From assembly GCF_000725425.1 (NCBI RefSeq), contig NZ_CP006019.1:868001-932000 (forward strand): 64,000 bases of DNA. Direction: 5' to 3'. Shown in pieces: positions 62,238 through 64,000 of the stretch. The notes beneath the pieces are model-generated. The model had not been told where the DNA came from, did not search any database, and worked only from the letters and a program-made list of their open reading frames with translations. Numbering within the stretch: the first letter of the stretch is position 1; the number at the start of each line of letters is the position of its first letter. This DNA comes from Palaeococcus pacificus DY20341 (GTDB taxonomy: Archaea > Methanobacteriota_B > Thermococci > Thermococcales > Thermococcaceae). The translations under genes were made by a program, and so were the position numbers.

Positions 62238-63510
62238 AACTAAGTTCAAAAAAACCCCAATCGGCGAGATTCCAGAGGATTGGGAAGTTGTGAAGTTAGG
62301 AAAGATAATCGGTTATATAAAAGGCAAAAAACCAAAAATCGTCGCAAAAGAGCCTAAAGATGGATGGTTGCCATATCTCTCGACAGAATATTTACGGAAC
62401 AACAATCCAACTCAATTTGTAAAGATAACTGGGAATGAAATTATAGTCGAAGATGGGAATATCCTTCTTTTATGGGATGGCTCTAATGCTGGCGAGTTCT
62501 TTTTAGCAAAGAAGGGTGTATTGTCGTCAACTATGGTAAAAATATTCTTGAAAAAAGATGTTTATGATTCGCTGTTCCTATTTTATCTTTTAAAACATAG
62601 GGAACCTTTCTTAAAAGGTCAAACAAAAGGCACTGGGATACCCCACGTGGATAAAAATGTTCTTAATGCTTTGCTTCTTCCCCTCCCACCTCTCCCCGAA
62701 CAAAAGAAAATCGTCGAGATTTTGAGAACTGTTGATGAAGCGATTGAAAAAACAGACTTAGCAATCGAAAAGACGGAGCGCTTAAAGAAGGGCTTGATGC
62801 AGAGGCTTTTGACCAAAGGAATCAAGCACGAGCGGTTCAAGAAGACCGAGCTAGGGGAGATTCCTGAGGAGTGGAAGGTTGTAAGAGTTAGAGAGGTTTT
62901 AGAACTATTAACAGACTATGAGGCCAATGGTAGTTTTTCTAAATTAAAAGAAAACGTAAGAGTATATGACACACCAAATTATGCATGGTATGTAAGAGCT
63001 ACAGACTTAGAACATAAGCAATATCCTCCCGATGGTGATGTAAGGTACGTGGATAAAGAAAGCTATGAATTTCTTAGAAAGACAAAATTATTTGGTAGAG
63101 AGTTGTTAATGGTAAAACGAGGAGAAGTCGGGAAGGTTTACATTATGCCTCATGTTAAAATGCCTGCAACATTAGGCCCTAATTTATATCTGTTAAAACT
63201 AAAAAATGAACTTGTGGATAATGTGTTTCTGTATTACTATTTTACATCTCCTTTTGGAAAAAGAGAGCTTAAACGTAGAAATGCTCCAACAACTTTGGGA
63301 GCTCTTTACAAAGAAGATGTCAAAAACTTTAGAATTCCTCTCCCACCCCTCGAAGAGCAAAAGAAAATCGCTGAAATCCTTATGACCGTTGATAAAAAGC
63401 TCGAACTCCTGAGAAAGCGCAAGGAAAAGCTTGAGAGGATTAAGAAGGGCTTTATGAAGGATTTGCTGACGGGGAGGAGGGTATCTGTTACAACCGAAAA
63501 GCATAAATAA
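62227..63510 (+). CDS. hsdS: Type I restriction-modification specificity subunit
   Basis: A 427-residue protein with two target recognition domains, each introduced by a matching segment (FKKTPIGEIPEDWEVVKLGK and FKKTELGEIPEEWKVVRVRE) and closed by PLPPLPEQKKIVEILRTVD or PLPPLEEQKKIAEILMTVD plus a long conserved helix (TERLKKGLMQRLLTKG, LERIKKGFMKDLLTG). The two TRD cores differ, so the enzyme reads a bipartite asymmetric site. TRD regions are AT-rich whereas the conserved helices use typical host codons, as expected for TRD exchange. Start ATG 62227 or 62230 after GGTGAT. Confidence 0.92.
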   Translation: MMSETKFKKTPIGEIPEDWEVVKLGKIIGYIKGKKPKIVAKEPKDGWLPYLSTEYLRNNNPTQFVKITGNEIIVEDGNILLLWDGSNAGEFFLAKKGVLSSTMVKIFLKKDVYDSLFLFYLLKHREPFLKGQTKGTGIPHVDKNVLNALLLPLPPLPEQKKIVEILRTVDEAIEKTDLAIEKTERLKKGLMQRLLTKGIKHERFKKTELGEIPEEWKVVRVREVLELLTDYEANGSFSKLKENVRVYDTPNYAWYVRATDLEHKQYPPDGDVRYVDKESYEFLRKTKLFGRELLMVKRGEVGKVYIMPHVKMPATLGPNLYLLKLKNELVDNVFLYYYFTSPFGKRELKRRNAPTTLGALYKEDVKNFRIPLPPLEEQKKIAEILMTVDKKLELLRKRKEKLERIKKGFMKDLLTGRRVSVTTEKHK

Positions 63511-63558
63511 TGACAACAATATACCGTTAACATCCCGGTGGGCCTCCTGCTCCTGATG

Positions 63559-63646
63559 ATCTCGGGAACCGTCAGCCCCGACATAGTTTCAGCAGTCGTT
63601 GGGGTGATTGACATGGTGGTTCGAGCAACTTCAAGGTTCCCGAGAT
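63559..63646. repeat. 12-bp perfect inverted repeat in the GC-rich patch
   Basis: ATCTCGGGAACC (63559-63570) and GGTTCCCGAGAT (63635-63646) are exact reverse complements separated by 64 bases. In RNA the arms could pair; in DNA they may be recombinase or replication sites. Confidence 0.8.
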
Positions 63647-63740
63647 GGGGGGCGGCCCTCCTCCGGACTTCTGGGGGCGACGGAAGGAGGGAGAAGGAGG
63701 CCCGGGGGTAGAGGCTCGGGAGGGCCACCCCTAGGAGGGC

Positions 63741-63773
63741 GCGGTCATGGGGGTTCGAATCCCCCCGTCCCCC
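63741..63773 (+). pseudogene. tRNA 3'-end-like fragment
   Basis: GGGGG-TTCGAAT-CCCCC (63749-63765) is a perfect T-arm with the invariant TTCRANY loop, followed by CGTCCCC, which would be the 3' acceptor strand. The matching 5' acceptor GGGGACG, D-arm and anticodon arm are not found upstream, so it is a fragment. Such fragments mark att sites of elements that integrate in tRNA genes. Confidence 0.5.
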
Positions 63774-63807
63774 GATTCATCTCCTAAAATTTGGAGGGCC
63801 AGATTAT

Positions 63808-64000
63808 ATGAGAAAGGATAATGAGTGGGATACTTGGAAAGAACTTACGAAGAATGGCCCACTTCCTTTAGTTTCACTCGCATATCTAGTAGCAGTTTAT
63901 ACAGTACATAGTTTATGCACCAACATTCAGTGTTTTATTCCTGAGTTCTTAGTTGTAACGACCGGAATCATATTGGTTATTTGGCTAATGAAGAAGTATC
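63808..64000 (+). CDS. Membrane protein, N-terminal part
   Basis: An open frame from ATG 63808 to the right edge (64 codons): MRKDNEWDTWKELTKNGPLP, then two hydrophobic segments (LVSLAYLVAVYTVHSL and FLVVTTGIILVIWLM). GGAGGG lies about 11 bases upstream. Composition is AT-rich again. Probably a small membrane protein; the end is outside the window and no family is recognised. Confidence 0.55.
   Translation, partial: MRKDNEWDTWKELTKNGPLPLVSLAYLVAVYTVHSLCTNIQCFIPEFLVVTTGIILVIWLMKKY

Larger units (their letters stand above)
63529..63777. other. GC-rich patch between hsdS and a membrane gene
   Basis: From about 63529 the composition jumps to roughly two-thirds G+C in a window otherwise near 40%. 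A frame (63532 on) reads 'IPVGLLLLMISGTVSPDIVSAVVGVIDMVVRATSRFP' and ends at about 63710; it looks like the C-terminal remnant of a membrane protein with GC-rich codons and has no start of its own. The patch contains a 12-bp inverted repeat and the tRNA-like 3' end. It looks like DNA from a higher-GC source or an element boundary. Confidence 0.55.

Noticed and set aside
63690-63773. A complete tRNA gene
   Set aside because: The T-arm and 3' acceptor strand are good, but no pairing 5' acceptor, D-arm or anticodon stem is found in the preceding 100 bases.

Overview
The window reads as a chromosomal segment of a hyperthermophilic euryarchaeon of the Thermococcales, most likely a low-GC Thermococcus. 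The support is: archaeal TATA boxes about 25 bases before starts, several leaderless genes, GGTGGTGA-type ribosome binding sites, TrmB-family sugar regulators, the TreT trehalose enzyme, an indolepyruvate:ferredoxin oxidoreductase, GH57 amylopullulanase with a CGP-CTERM tail, and the gene order glycogen synthase - TrmB-like regulator - GH13 - maltodextrin ABC operon known from Pyrococcus and Thermococcus. I do not assign a species.

Layout. 1-6774: housekeeping and small genes (AI-2E-like permease end, MazG-like, indolepyruvate oxidoreductase alpha, DUF4152, HIT, glycogen synthase). 6802-18809: a maltodextrin regulon: TrmBL1-like regulator, GH13 alpha-glucan hydrolase, MdxE/F/G, a secreted amylopullulanase and MdxK, with two Thermococcales glycolytic motif (TGM) sites. 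18852-33494: mixed genes (UPF0146, sugar phosphate mutase, metallo-beta-lactamase fold, OPT transporter, M20 peptidase, rRNA methyltransferases, a GC-rich candidate structured RNA, membrane proteins, DtxR-type regulator, purine permease). 33660-37678: a beta-propeller-like surface protein and an Fe3+/thiamine-type ABC transporter whose ATPase is frameshifted. 37757-56855: sugar metabolism in three blocks: a sugar isomerase-like protein, a malE-malF-malG-treT-trmB-malK operon, and a cluster with a PfkB kinase, a glycosylglycerate-synthase-like glycosyltransferase, two Gfo/Idh oxidoreductases, a second complete sugar ABC transporter, a further TrmB-like regulator and a glycerate 2-kinase. 56953-63510: a type I restriction-modification locus in which three unrecognised genes sit between hsdM and hsdS; one ends in a HEPN RNase-like domain and one in a Schlafen/AlbA_2-like domain. 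63529-63777: a sharply GC-rich patch with a 12-bp inverted repeat and a tRNA 3'-end-like sequence, then a partial membrane protein.

How the parts work together. Extracellular alpha-glucans would be cut by the anchored amylopullulanase, imported by MdxEFG-MdxK, processed by the GH13 enzyme, and stored through glycogen synthase, under TrmBL1. The TreT operon would import and split trehalose-like disaccharides under TrmB; its promoter and the divergent PfkB kinase promoter each carry the palindrome TATACTNNNAGTATA over the TATA box. The adjacent cluster shares another motif, TAAAGTGGTTTA, upstream of two promoters, which suggests one regulon.

The most promising undescribed system is the hsdM-[Schlafen-like]-[membrane wHTH]-[HEPN]-hsdS array. 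Other points worth checking are the 83-nt GC-rich RNA, the large extracytoplasmic insert in MdxG, the two single-base frameshifts, and the palindromic operators. All functional calls rest on reading motifs and on family knowledge from memory; no database search was run.
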